A DNA stretch of 64,000 nt from Macrobrachium rosenbergii (taxonomy: Eukaryota; Arthropoda; Malacostraca; Decapoda; Palaemonidae), in NCBI RefSeq assembly GCF_040412425.1, contig NC_089766.1, positions 17,686,401 through 17,750,400 of the forward strand, written 5' to 3'. The notes beneath the pieces were generated by a model. The model was not told the DNA's origin and made no database searches. It saw only the letters and a list, made by a program, of their open reading frames with translations. How positions within the stretch are numbered: the stretch's first letter is position 1; every line of letters begins with the position of its first letter. The translations under genes and the position numbers were made by a program. Positions 1 through 11,022 of this stretch are shown here, piece by piece.

Positions 1-324
1 TTATGGCCTGATGAACTGTAAAACTTAGTTTGTAAACTGAATATATGACCTCTGTTAACCTCCATAAAATGCAGTATAAAACATGGTTTAAGTTAATCGA
101 GAATTTCAAGAAAGACACAAGGAAAATTCTCTCTCCATTTAAATTTTACTGTTATAAACTATTCATTTACAGTATTTATATCAAATACAATAAAACTACT
201 TGAGCTTAGACAATTACATTCCTAGCAAAAATGAGCAACTGCTCCTTTTGTTTAAAAACAGGCAAAATGCCTCTTGAGCAATGTACTGAATGTTCCATCA
301 GTTGGCTTCCCATCACTCTATGCT

Positions 325-479
325 AGATTGCTTTCTCTGCATCAGTAACAAGTTCAGATTCACTCACCTCACTCGTTAGAGTTTCTTTAAAAGTCGAATT
401 GTCAAAATCCCACTCAGTGCAACTTTCCTCATTAAGCGTTCCATTCTGTGATTTAGAGAAGAAACTGCAAGCCTCATCA
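325..479 (-). CDS. Possible terminal coding exon of an unidentified host gene
   Basis: On the minus strand a strong 3' splice site (a pyrimidine-rich stretch ending TTTCTTTCAG, positions 480-489) is followed by an open frame of about 51 codons that stops with TAG at 323-325. The encoded C-terminus is rich in Ser, Glu and Thr and acidic (it contains EESCTEWDFDNSTF and ends VTDAEKAI), which looks more protein-like than neighbouring frames. The frame enters with a split Ser codon. No domain is recognisable, and no AATAAA is visible between the stop and the window start, so the 3' UTR may run off the window. It could still be a chance open frame. Confidence 0.3.
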
Positions 480-485
480 CTGAAA

Positions 486-1582
486 GAAAAATGATAATAC
501 AGAATCAGCAAGTAAAACTGTACAAAAAGTATCTACAGTAGGCTATATATAATCTTTGAGAGACTTTAGTCATTTACAGGAAAACAGTAAGAAACATATG
601 TGGTACTTGTATTAGTAAATGACAAGATAAAAAAAAAAGAGACAATAGTCACTGGTGATTACAATGTGTAAGTGACTACCATAAAGCATCAATCAAATTC
701 CTGGATTTATGTTTCTGCAATAACAAAAATAGGGTGAAGCTAAGCCTCTGGGAAGTCCAGCAATCTGTTTTGGACATTTTCACTGTTTCCCTCAATTATT
801 CCCAATTTTTTTTCTCTTTGTTACTAATTTTTTCTATCTCTATCTTCCCTCATTCCTTTAGGTATGTAATGATTTTGAAATGAGAGTTATCAGGATTCTA
901 TATGTGGGTATGTGCTCAACTTACTGTTCAAATGTTTAGTCTGAATTGCCAAAACCAAATTTTCAAACTAGATATTCTGACAGAATTAACTGTAAGATTT
1001 ATGCCCAGCCACTTGAGGCATCAGCTTGGAATGGGTTGAGGGCCTATCATCAACACAGTACAGTATGCAATTTCTTGATGACATTTAGGTCAAGGCTTGC
1101 CATGGGAGCCTTTTCCTGACATTTACTTGAAAAGGTATGATCTTGCTTGTGACTTTCTCTCACTTCACCGTAATAGCTGAAGCCATAATCTTAGGCTACA
1201 ATGATTGGGCCATGTGGAGACATATCCCAAAACAAACCCCAATTAGAAGTCTGGGATATAGCCTATGACAATTTCCATTTTAAGTTTTCTTTTATCAAGT
1301 ATCAATGAAACAATACTATGAGTTTAATTAATCATATCTGTTTGCATGCAACTGTAAAATAGTATCTCGTCGAATTTAGCTGGCTTTTAGGAACTTACAG
1401 TCTGTCTTGATGTTGTTGATGGCTAACCAGATAACATTCGTTAGCCTCAAAACTAGTCATAAAATGTCTTGCACATGAACTCTCTCATCTTTTGGTAGTC
1501 TTCCTTGCACAGAATTAAGGTTCATTCACTTGTACAGTATTTCTGTACAGGTATAGTATATCATTCTTTGTATATTAAAAAT
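486..1582. other. AT-rich non-coding stretch, possibly intronic
   Basis: No convincing gene. On the minus strand around 1462-1525 a short open frame reads LCKEDYQKMREFMCKTFYD before a stop, and a GTAAGT-type donor lies at about 1391-1396. Neither forms a coherent exon with the frame at 325-479. The rest is AT-rich with no repeats that I recognise. Confidence 0.4.
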
Positions 1583-1905
1583 GACAAAATGACATTTTTA
1601 TAATAAAATAAAGTTTTATATATACTTACCTAGTAATTACATAGCTATTAGTTTCTTTTAAGCGGCAGCTCAAAATTTTGAAATTGCGGGTCCGCTAGTT
1701 TGTTATGCCGACATGCCCCGCCCATTTTCAGGTGCAAGAGAAGATACAACATAGCAAAGAGCTTCAATTTGTTTATGCCCTTATGTCCAAGTGAGGGGAG
1801 GCAGGTGGGCTCCAATTATGTAATTACTGGGTAAGTATATAAAAAACATCTTTATAAAAATGTCATTTTGATATAAGTAACTTACCAAGTAATTACATAG
1901 CTGAT
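1583..1905. repeat. Fold-back dispersed repeat, possible DIRS 3' terminal region
   Basis: A ~60-bp arm at 1583-1643 is repeated in inverted orientation at about 1814-1873, with ~170 bp between them. Part of it occurs again in direct orientation at 1877-1905 (ACTTACCAAGTAATTACAT). Each copy contains AGGTAAGT or a near variant, a 5' splice-site-like motif, on one strand. A diverged relative lies at 5817-6000. The location, downstream of the recombinase of the minus-strand DIRS-like element, fits a terminal repeat plus internal complementary region. A separate MITE with ~60-bp inverted ends is equally possible. Confidence 0.5.
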
Positions 1906-2414
1906 TCCCGCACTGAATAGAGGTGGGAATGTTGGACATATCTACCCCAAAACATTATTAACAGTAATGAGTTTGAGAACTGAAGCAATGTTATTGAACC
2001 TTTCCTGATAAGAGAGCTGCTACAGTAAGATACTGCCTCTGGTTGGTGCTCATCTTATCCAGTAGAGGCGAGGCGGTAAAGCCTTGAGGGCCTACTACTA
2101 CAGTGGATGCTTTGTAGTGATGGACTAAATTCCGATGGCTAGCAAAGTACAACAAGATGCCCCTGCCCAGGGCGCAGTACCACACAAAATAACCAGTGTA
2201 AATAGTCACCATAACCACCAAAAATCAAATTAAAAACACCAATACCCAACCATAAAACCAAAAGAATGGAGGGTACTCCAAGTACATAGTACTCCCAGAC
2301 TCCCCAAAACTCAACACCCTAGGCAAGGTGAAGAGATTGAAGGAAGGACAATGCTTTCTACGTTTCCTTCCCCAACACCACTCCAGCCGTGTAAATCGGA
2401 CCCAAGATAGTGCA

Positions 2415-3490
2415 TTAATCGAAAGTCGCCTCGATATCCCTTAAATAATGCAATGCAAACACTGACTTGCACTTCCAAAACGTCACTTGTACAATTGACG
2501 TAAGGGATAGATTGCGCTTAAACGCCAAAGACTTAGCGACTGCTCTTATTTCGTGGGTTTTATCTTTAAAGATGAGAGTGAATCTTCAATTACCATGGAA
2601 TGTGTTTCGGAAGTCAGATTCCTCAGAAAAATGCCAGGTCATTCTTAGACAGGGGTCTAGAGGGATATTTCACAGACCACCAAAGGTTTCTTGAAGTACC
2701 ACAAATGTCCTTCGTTCTGTGAAGATAAAACTTAAGGGCCCTTACTGGACAGAGTTTTCTTTCTTCTTCAGACGGACCCACTATCTCGGACAAGTTCTTG
2801 GTCATAAAAGAATGAGGCCATGGATTCGATGGCTATTCGTTCTTAGCCAGAAAGTCTAGGGAAAAGGAGCAAACTGCCCTCCCCTGAGAAAACCCTATGT
2901 TGCTGTCTAAAGCATGGATATCAATGGACCTCTTAGCGGTGGCCAAGGCGACCAGAAAAAGAGTTCCTAGTTATCTCCCTTAAAGAGATAAATTGCATGG
3001 GCTCAAAATGTGACTGGAAAGCCACTTAAGGACCACGTCTAAGTTCCAGGAAAGCAAAGGTTTTTTCTTTAGGCTTTGCGGTGTCAAAGGACTTAATCAG
3101 GTCGGACAAATCCTGGTTCAACAATAAGTCCATTCCTTTATGGCGGAAAACTGAACTAAGCATAGCTCTGTATCCTTTAATGGTAGAGGTAGAAAGTCCT
3201 TTAGTGGAGCGTAGGAACAGGAGAAAGTCTGCTATTTCTGCTACAGAGGTCTTAGAAGAGGACACATTACTTTGTCTGCACCAGGACCTGAAGATGGACC
3301 ATTTTGCCTGGTAGACATTATCTGCAGGCTGTCTTCTACACTTCTCAATTGCGTCTGCAGCTGCTCTTGAAAAGTCCTTCTTTCGGAGCAGTCGCCTAAC
3401 AGTTTGAACCCTGTTAAGGCCAGAGAAGACAGGTTTTTGGTGGAACCAACGGAAATGAGGTTGCCTGAGTTGTTGCTTCTGTGGCAGCAT
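2415..3490 (-). pseudogene. DIRS tyrosine recombinase, broken
   Basis: The N-terminal core-binding (SAM-like) domain is open from 3490 to 3026, with YQAKWSIFRSWC, IADFLLFLRSTKGLSTSTI and GYRAMLSSVF. The middle of the catalytic domain (LCPVRALKFYLHRTKDI) is open in another frame at 2623-2805. The last segment, in a third frame, has HEIRAVAKSLAF (the H-x-x-R box) and FALHYLRD with the candidate nucleophilic Tyr, and stops with TAA at 2415-2417. The catalytic end is well preserved despite at least two frameshifts. Confidence 0.8.
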
Positions 3491-3539
3491 TCTCGCGAAG
3501 TCCTCAAGAAGTTCCAGTAGGTCCAGGAACCATTCTCTT

Positions 3540-3958
3540 GTTGGCTAGAAGGAAGCTATCAAGATCATGGATAGGCTCTGATGAGACCGGAATTTGTTGA
3601 CGACTTGCCTCACTAAACTGAACGGGGAAAAGGCATACAGGTCTTTGTTGGAACAATCCAGGTGTGCGCCCCAGCCCTCCTTCAATGAGTCCAAAAAAGA
3701 AGCAAGTCTGGGGGGCAAGAAGACAGAGGTGTCCCTATGCAAGGGTTCTTGCCGTCCAACCACCAGACAAGATCGTCCCTCACCTCCTGGGGGAGACGAG
3801 AAATGACTGGGGTTCCCGAGATTGATCCCAGAAGTCCCTCAGCTTCCACTGGAGAGACCGAAGGTGGAGTCACCCGTGCGGAAAGAGTTTCTCCAAGGAC
3901 AATAGATGGCTGATTACGACTTGCCACTGTTGAGCGGGCTCGTCCTCTTGTGACAGGA
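3540..3958 (-). pseudogene. DIRS RNase H-like region, broken
   Basis: Downstream of the RT on the minus strand, fragments in several frames read DDLVWWLDGKN (about 3760-3795) and LDSLKEGWGAHLDCS (about 3640-3690). They match the WWL and DAS..GWGAHL landmarks of the RNase H domain in DIRS polyproteins. The connecting segment has stops and frame changes. No methyltransferase-like domain is visible. Confidence 0.6.
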
Positions 3959-3959
3959 A

Positions 3960-4780
3960 CTACCGCTCCACCTTCTTGAACGTGCTGATCCAAGCCTGAG
4001 AAGGGAAGACTCTGCTTGCTCCCGTGTTGATCAGCATGCTCAGGTACTGAGTCCTCTGTTTGCGAGTGAGATCCGACTTCCAAAAGTTGATCACGACACC
4101 CGGTTCATGACACAACCTGAGGAGACGATCCCTGTCCTGTAGCAACTGCAAGCAGGAGCTCGCCAGGATTAGCCAATCGTCGAGATACCTCAGTAGACGT
4201 ATCCCGCGCGAATGAGCTCAAACTGAAATGAGGGTGAACACTCTCGTGAACACCTGCGGAGCGGTCGACAGACCGAAAAAGAGAACCTTGAACTGGTAGA
4301 CTACGCTGTTGAGGACAAAGCAAAGGCACCGATGAGACGACGGATGAACTGGTACCTGAAAGTACGCGTCCATCAAGTCGACCGTCAGCATGAAGTCGTT
4401 CTCCCTGACGGCTGACAGTACCGTCCGTACCGTCTCCACCGTGAACCGTGTCTGGTGAACAAAACGATTCAGGAGAAAGAGGTCGATCACCGGTCTCCAG
4501 CCGCCGGAAGCCTTCTCCACGAGAAAGATCCTGCTGTAGAAGCCCGGGGACCGATCCTCGACGACTTCGATGGCACCCTTGCTCAACAACGTTTCGACCT
4601 CCTGAAGAAGGGCCTGTTTCTTTAGGGGGGTCTTGGAAAGAAGATGGGAACTGGACCAGAGTATCGGTGAGGGGAGGCGGTGACACGAAGGGTCGGAAAT
4701 ATCCCACCCGAAGGACACCCACTACCCATGTCTCCTCTCCGTATCGCTGCCACATTGCCCAATGGCTGGATAGGCATTGC
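3960..4780 (-). pseudogene. DIRS reverse transcriptase, broken
   Basis: Key RT blocks appear in order: SKGAIEVVEDRSPGFYSRIF (fingers), GGWRPVIDL, LTVDLMDAYFQVPVHP (motif A with the catalytic Asp), FFGLSTAPQVFTRV (motif B) and RYLDDWLI at 4170-4190 (motif C, two catalytic Asp). From 4718 down to 3960 this is one frame with a single TGA at 4216-4218 between motifs B and C. The upstream part of the domain (WVVGVLRVGYFRPF, near 4690) lies in another frame. The switch falls close to a G6 run at 4625-4630. The catalytic residues are present but the frame is not intact. Confidence 0.85.
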
Positions 4781-4853
4781 CCCCGCCCCACCGACGGCAG
4801 CATCTGAGGGGGCTCGCCGTCCCTTGTGAGCTCCTCCCCACTTCTTCTTGGCC

Positions 4854-5519
4854 TTACCTTTCCTCCTGGGGGGGGACAGGTTGCCAAAAGGGACCCTGTG
4901 GTTCTTTCCACGGAGGCGAAGAAGTTTTGGGCTGGACTTTACCCTGAGCGCCCGCCGAAGTACCAGACTTCTTCAGGGCTGGGGTGCTACCCTGTTTCAG
5001 GGACCGGGCCGCAGGACAAGAGGGCTGTGCAACACCTTTCGTCGCTGCCTGGTGGACAAGACGGTCGCGTCCATCAGCCTTTCTCTTGTCCACCGCAGCG
5101 TCCACCTCCCCCTTGGGGAAGAGGGAGGTGGAGTCCAGAATGGTCCATTACGCAGAGACACTGCAGCTTCTGTACCTAGTGACCTGACGAGCCAGGATAG
5201 CACCGCATCCCTTCTCTTCAGCACCAGGTTGGCCCAGAGGTTTGCCACCTGGTGGGTTATAAAGGAAATAGCCTTACCCCCAGACTGGCAAAGACTCCTG
5301 AAGGTCGGACTCGCTCTGGGCAGACGAGGCTGCAATTCTCGACAACGCGAAGGTCCAGTTGTTGAGCCAAGCGATTACCTGGAGGGCACATAGAGCCGTA
5401 CCCTCCAAAGCGCTCATCTCAGCTTGCGAGAAAAGTGCCTGTTCTCCCAGCAGCTGAGCCGAAGTGGCACCAGGTGCTAAACGAGTCAGCCCTGGTTCCA
5501 TGACCTTCTGCTGCAGCAC
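4854..5519 (-). pseudogene. DIRS gag-like ORF, two in-frame stops
   Basis: One reading frame runs from a Met at 5519 to a stop at 4854, interrupted by two TAA codons (5274-5276 and near 5140). The N-terminal part contains EGTALCALQVIAWLNNWTFA, similar in style to DIRS gag proteins. The C-terminal half is Lys/Pro/Ser-rich and basic, as expected of a nucleic-acid-binding tail. No zinc knuckle is visible. Assignment rests on position upstream of the RT and on a remembered resemblance, so it is less certain than the RT and recombinase. Confidence 0.55.
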
Positions 5520-5816
5520 ACCAATGGGTTAAGAATTTCTCTGAAAAGGTAAGTGATAATCTCTTTAAGGGTTCCTTTTAACAAACATGCACCAGAACAT
5601 GATTGAATGATTTTAAAATTCTTTTATAAAATTGACAATTACTGTGCAGTATAGCATTCTGTAGAAGGATTTTGACTGTTGAAACTGGTAGGCCTATTTA
5701 GACACTTGCACCTCGCTGCATAGGTTTATATCTCAGTGATAAAAAAACAAATATACATGCCTTCATTTTTAGTTGTACTGCTTAATATTTCTATAAGCTT
5801 GTTGATGGGTATTCCA

Positions 5817-6000
5817 AAATAAAAATATTTTCATAATAAAATAAATTTTTGAACATACTTACCTGGTAGTTATATATATAGCTTAAGTCCCTGACGCGCG
5901 GCAGAATTTCAAAACTCGCTGCAATCGCCGATGGGTAGTCAGGTGTACCACCTGTGCGCCCTCTACCCAAGTACTTGGAACTATTCCAACTATTCCTCAG
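5817..6000. repeat. Second copy of the splice-site-bearing dispersed repeat
   Basis: The sequence resembles 1583-1740 in the same orientation: an AT-rich start (ATAATAAAATAAA), then ACATACTTACCTGGTAGTT, then a GC-richer part with CGGCAG and TTCAAAACTCG. On the minus strand it reads CTACCAGGTAAGTATG, an excellent U1-type donor. It runs directly into the assembly gap at 6001, so its far end is not seen. It may be the end of a second DIRS-like copy hidden in the gap. Confidence 0.55.
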
Positions 6001-6500
6001 NNNNNNNNNNNNNNNNNNNNNNNNNNNNNNNNNNNNNNNNNNNNNNNNNNNNNNNNNNNNNNNNNNNNNNNNNNNNNNNNNNNNNNNNNNNNNNNNNNNN
6101 NNNNNNNNNNNNNNNNNNNNNNNNNNNNNNNNNNNNNNNNNNNNNNNNNNNNNNNNNNNNNNNNNNNNNNNNNNNNNNNNNNNNNNNNNNNNNNNNNNNN
6201 NNNNNNNNNNNNNNNNNNNNNNNNNNNNNNNNNNNNNNNNNNNNNNNNNNNNNNNNNNNNNNNNNNNNNNNNNNNNNNNNNNNNNNNNNNNNNNNNNNNN
6301 NNNNNNNNNNNNNNNNNNNNNNNNNNNNNNNNNNNNNNNNNNNNNNNNNNNNNNNNNNNNNNNNNNNNNNNNNNNNNNNNNNNNNNNNNNNNNNNNNNNN
6401 NNNNNNNNNNNNNNNNNNNNNNNNNNNNNNNNNNNNNNNNNNNNNNNNNNNNNNNNNNNNNNNNNNNNNNNNNNNNNNNNNNNNNNNNNNNNNNNNNNNN
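6001..6500. other. Assembly gap (500 N)
   Basis: Exactly 500 unresolved bases. The round number suggests a scaffold gap of unknown true length. Any reading frame across it is meaningless. Confidence 1.
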
Positions 6501-8640
6501 TGGTCAAATAAGCAAGGAGGCACCAGAAAATAAGTAGCAAAAAAACAAGGCAATAGCAGAAACAAGAGATAGGTCAGATAGGATTCTGCCAGAAAGTGCA
6601 CCAAATAGAGGGAGGAACAGCCCCACCCAAGTCTGGGAAAAGCTGACATAAAAAAATTGTGATGATGATGACATCTTTCTAATCTAGAAGAAGATTACCA
6701 ACCTTTGTAGAGTTGATAAACCATAATACTCTGACTCCCTTCTTTCAGTTCATTTTAAAACACAGTAATTGCTTTGAGGAGCCTGTCTTAGAAGTACAGG
6801 AACACCTTATTCAATAATAATTAAAATAAAGTGAAAATGTTTCTCTAAGGCTTGACTTAAGTTTGTTCTGGTTTGCTCTAAGAAAACTAGTTTACTGATG
6901 TGCTTTATTAATTGAATTCCTTAGTAAACTACGCTAATCCGGATTTTTTTTTAACGTTTATAAAACTCTCATTTTCCTCTACATATTTCAGAACGGTCAA
7001 AACACAGAACAAGTTGAAACCTTTCCAAATTAACTTACTTTTGCTCGAAAGGAAAGAGCAGACTATATATAAACCAAACATAGGAAATGAGTTAGTGTGA
7101 AAGATATTTTCTGACAAGTGATAACTCTGATACAGAAGAAAAGAAGAAGAAGCACCACTTGAACACTTTACTCTCTTGCAAAACCCACTAAGGGACACTG
7201 ACTGTCAAAGGGCATCCAACCCATTACTTCATGTCCTTCATTATTCAAAAGTCTTTCTTTCACGTTCAGATTCACACATCCTGCGATTACCTATTATGAA
7301 TTAAAACTCAGTTCTTTACCTACATTCTGCTTCATTATCTTCTTTATTCCTAGAACTGTCTTTCTTTCTTGCTTTCTTTAAATCTTCAGCTGAAAACCCC
7401 TTATGGACAGTCAACAGACTTCAATAAACCCAAGAGGGCTCCAAAGATTAGAAAATAAAACCAATACACCTGAATTCAGGAGACGTCGGCAGAAAGCAGT
7501 AACGAGCCAGTAATTTGTCATTAGATTTTTTTCCTATTTCAGTTGCCCATTTTTGGATAACTGCTTTTGGTAAAATATGAAAATAATTTCCTGTGTCTCT
7601 TCCAAGGCTAATGTCATCATGGATGCACTAAATCCAGTTCTTAAGACCTTGACTTTGCACCAACCTTCTTCCCTGATTTGAATTGGCTTCCAACAGTTTC
7701 TTGCATCAGATCAATGAGCATTTGACAGCGTTTATGAATCCTTCTTGGCTTTCACTGTAACCAAGGCTTGATAGGAGACAAATGATTTATATTATGGTTT
7801 TGGTCTAAAATTTTCAAACTTATAACTCTCTTGGTAAGGTGAATTTAAACGTCAGTGGAAATCTAAGTCACAATGCTTCTGTCACAGAGAGTTCTTACTT
7901 AAAATCTGCATAACTGTGATTCAATAGCAGAACTTTGATCCTAAAATAATAAGCTTGTAAAATGTCTAAAATTGTGCTCAAATGAAGAGATGTCCTTTCC
8001 AGTGTTTTTGAAAACAAAACTACGAAAATACCCACTACCTAAAGTCAGTCAATACCTAAAAAAAACACGAATTCTGTTGCTTTAAACTTTGATGTTTCAG
8101 GCAAATTTTACTGCTCTAAGGCAAAATGTTAGGCAATAAGAGTTTCTTTAAATATAAATTAGTCATATTATTAAAACATTTTACCTGCATAAACCATCAC
8201 CATCCACTTTGCGACAACTACAGAGGTTAAAAGGTGAAAGGAAAGACTCAGAGAAAGAGCAATAATTCAACTATTCTATTATAAACACGATAGTGTCTAC
8301 AATAAGGATAAATCATATGCAGATATTACGACCACTTACTTGGATTAGATTATTTTGTTGGGCACCAACATTCATCCAAGGACGGGGAACTGATATACCA
8401 GTTATTATTGTATATAATTATCTTCCACAAAAAGTGGAGGGATTTTAAGTCTGTCCGTTGAGGATCGTTAACCTGAAAATTGAAAGAACTTTAACATTCT
8501 TATGAGTACAGTTTGGGCAAATTTATTTGAGGAAGAGAGGACTCTGGTTAAACCTATTACGATATAAAGGCTTAATTCTCTGTCTAGGTTCGTGCTTTTG
8601 TAAGAAGGTGGTAGTTCCACAAGCAATAAATGTGTGTCAC
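6501..8640. other. AT-rich non-coding stretch
   Basis: No recognisable gene, RNA or repeat family. Short open frames occur on both strands without coding character. Around 7550-7740 the minus strand has short protein-like runs in two frames, but the only plausible acceptor leads straight into a stop, so I do not call an exon. Confidence 0.5.
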
Positions 8641-9135
8641 ATTCTAATGACTCTACAAGCATTTTGAAATAAATGATCATTTACCTTATAAAACCTAGTT
8701 TTAAACAAGAAAATTTTACTTGTGTAAGTAATTCCTTGCAATTGTGTTAATGCCACTTTTATCAGAAAATGCTGGAACAGGTACTCAGAAAATGAATGCC
8801 TAGGTATCTTGTTGACTCTACAAGCATTTTGAAATAAAAGATCAGTGTACTTTCTGGAAACCAAACTAGTTTTAAATAATTATTTTAACAGGTGCAGAAA
8901 GTAATTCCTTGTAAACAGATGCCTCAAGATAAGTGGCCACTTTTATCAGAAAAATACTGGAACAGGTACCAGAAAATGAATTCAACTAAATGCTGGAACA
9001 GGTACCAGAAAATGAATGCAACTAAATGCTGAAACGGGTACCAGAAAATAATACAACTAAATGCTGGAAACAGGTACCAGAAAATGAATACAACTAAATG
9101 CTAGGAACAGGTACCAGAAAATTAATACAACTATC
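8640..9135. repeat. Local duplication followed by a ~37-bp tandem array
   Basis: A block beginning GACTCTACAAGCATTTTGAA occurs at about 8648 and again at about 8813, with similar sequence following each copy for more than 100 bp. Immediately after the second copy, AACTAAATGCTGGAACAGG-type units of about 37 bp repeat five to six times from about 8945 to 9135. The tandem unit derives from the end of the duplicated block (GCTGGAACAGGTACCAGAAAATG). Confidence 0.8.
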
Positions 9136-10972
9136 TTGCACACAACTTACCATGCTGGAGTATAACTTCTTCCTCAAGCTTCTTTCTGCATCCTTCACGC
9201 CACTCTAGAGTTCCTGTTTGTTAGCAAATACCCAAAGGCACTTTGCTACGATGACAATATCTCTTGAGTCATCACCAAATCCCAGGTTCTCAGGAAGGCC
9301 TTAACTGAAAGAGAAAGAAAATATCATACACTTGCTTTAAACTCGATTCATGGAAAGACCAATGTTCTACAAACTATTTTTTTCCGAATTTTGGATATCA
9401 GGAGATGCTAAGAAACATATCTTCTGTGTAGTACAGCAAATTCAATTTGAATATTCTAAAAGGACACCATCTTTTGATATGTGAAATCATGTTATTTACT
9501 TGTGTCATTATATACAGACTGAATTAACAGGGACCTTTGTCTTAAATCCTGTTTAAAAGTAATAATATAAGCCAGAGGACCCGTTCCATGCAAATTAAGG
9601 TATCAGGTTTTCTTAAACAGTGCTTTTGCATGAGCAATATAATGATAGATATTAATATTAAAACTAATGAACCAGTGAAGGAAGATCTACTCATTTCATG
9701 GGTTTTTGACAAAATATAACTGCATAGACAGTTCTTACAGTTGAATATATAATTATGGATTCCCTCCACCAAAAAAAGGCAAGATTCTATGGTAGCCTTT
9801 CTCATCTTGAAAAATAATTCCACTGACCTAAATGAGTCTTTTCTGAAAGAATATTCAAGATATCTTTACGTGTTTCAAGCAAGAAGACTGCATTAAGAGC
9901 CCAGAGTTACATATGATAAGGCGGCCCTTACTGTCCCTCTGAGGAAAAACACTGGATATGATAAATTCATTCCCTGTAAAAAAAAAAAATCTGCATTCTT
10001 GAAAACCCTGAAATATAACAGTTAGGTTAAAACCCTTCAACTTTTAACTTCCTCAAAGGAGGTCACTGAAGAAACCTCTATAAAACATCTTCCTTCCTGT
10101 TTCCCATTTGGCCTCAGTATCTCAACTTCACTTTGTATCCTCATCACCACCAGAGGGTCCTGTTTCCAACCTCTTTCGCAGGAGGATGGCTCCTCTCCTT
10201 TCTCCACTGGCGTCCCCCTTGTCTCGTCTCGTTAGGTTTAAGGTTCGTTGGGTTAGAAGTTAGTTACGTTAGATTATTACCTCTGGAGTAACTTGGGTGA
10301 GAAACATAATGTGGGTGTAGGAAACATAGGATTGTTTTCAAGAAAATTCTATGGTTAGTTTTTAAGACATGGCGTCCTCTTTTTCAGGGAAGGTCCCAGT
10401 ACTCATTTGCATCTCCGTCGTGAGGGGTTTCTCAATCCACAGTCAGTTGGCTGGACACATTGCCCAGTCACGAGAGATTACCAACCGCAAGATCTTGCAT
10501 AGGTGGTCATCAAAATCAGAATCCGACCTGAAACATCTTTTTCTTCCGAGAGCAGTACATGAGAACAATGTAAGCAGGACTTTGGATGCTCATCGTTCAA
10601 ATGCACTTGTGAATTGAGTGAATCTAGGCAATTGTTCTTAACATCGGGTGCCTGTAACCCCATGGGTCGAAACCTTAAACTGGGCACTGAAGAAGGTGAA
10701 GAGCCAGTGATCTAGAGAGTAAGCTAAAAAGAAAAATAAACTACTGTTGTCATGGATTTTATAATATAGGTGATATTAACGATGTACCTGAGAGCTGTCA
10801 TTTGTAATTTATTTTGTTATTTTCTCTATGCTTCCCCGTTTTACAGTGATGTGTATGATATATGATATTTTGATACTGATGGGACCCCAAAATAATGATC
10901 TTTTGTGAGATATGGAAATACTGTCATTCTGAATCTTTGTTATTATGAAAGTCGTAATTTTGTGGTCAGTAA

Positions 10973-10973
<1 letters not shown>
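9136..10973. other. AT-rich non-coding stretch
   Basis: Nothing I can identify. Open frames are short and lack family signatures. Confidence 0.5.

Positions 10974-11022
<49 letters not shown>
10974..11022. repeat. (TATC)n microsatellite
   Basis: About twelve near-perfect tetranucleotide units. Confidence 0.98.

Larger units (their letters stand above)
2415..5530 (-). mobile_element. Degraded DIRS-like tyrosine-recombinase retrotransposon
   Basis: Reading on the minus strand, the order is a gag-like region, reverse transcriptase, RNase H-like region and tyrosine recombinase. These parts together are diagnostic of the DIRS order of retrotransposons, which integrate by a recombinase instead of a DDE integrase. 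All parts are broken by stops and frameshifts, so this copy is not functional. The element probably extends beyond the coding part towards 1.58 kb (its 3' side) and to about 5.82 kb (its 5' side). Whether it is DIRS proper or Ngaro-like depends on terminal repeats that I cannot fully resolve. Confidence 0.85.

Noticed and set aside
4105..4911. 268-codon minus-strand open frame
   Set aside because: Only its first third holds DIRS sequence (WVVGVLRVGYFRPF). The rest is an out-of-frame shadow of the RT.
5791..6649. Open frames of 185-249 codons near 6 kb
   Set aside because: They consist almost entirely of gap Ns.
7550..7760. Possible minus-strand exon with IDLMQETVGSQFKSGKK
   Set aside because: The best acceptor (GGTTACAG) enters this frame at a TGA, and the alternative frame stops early.
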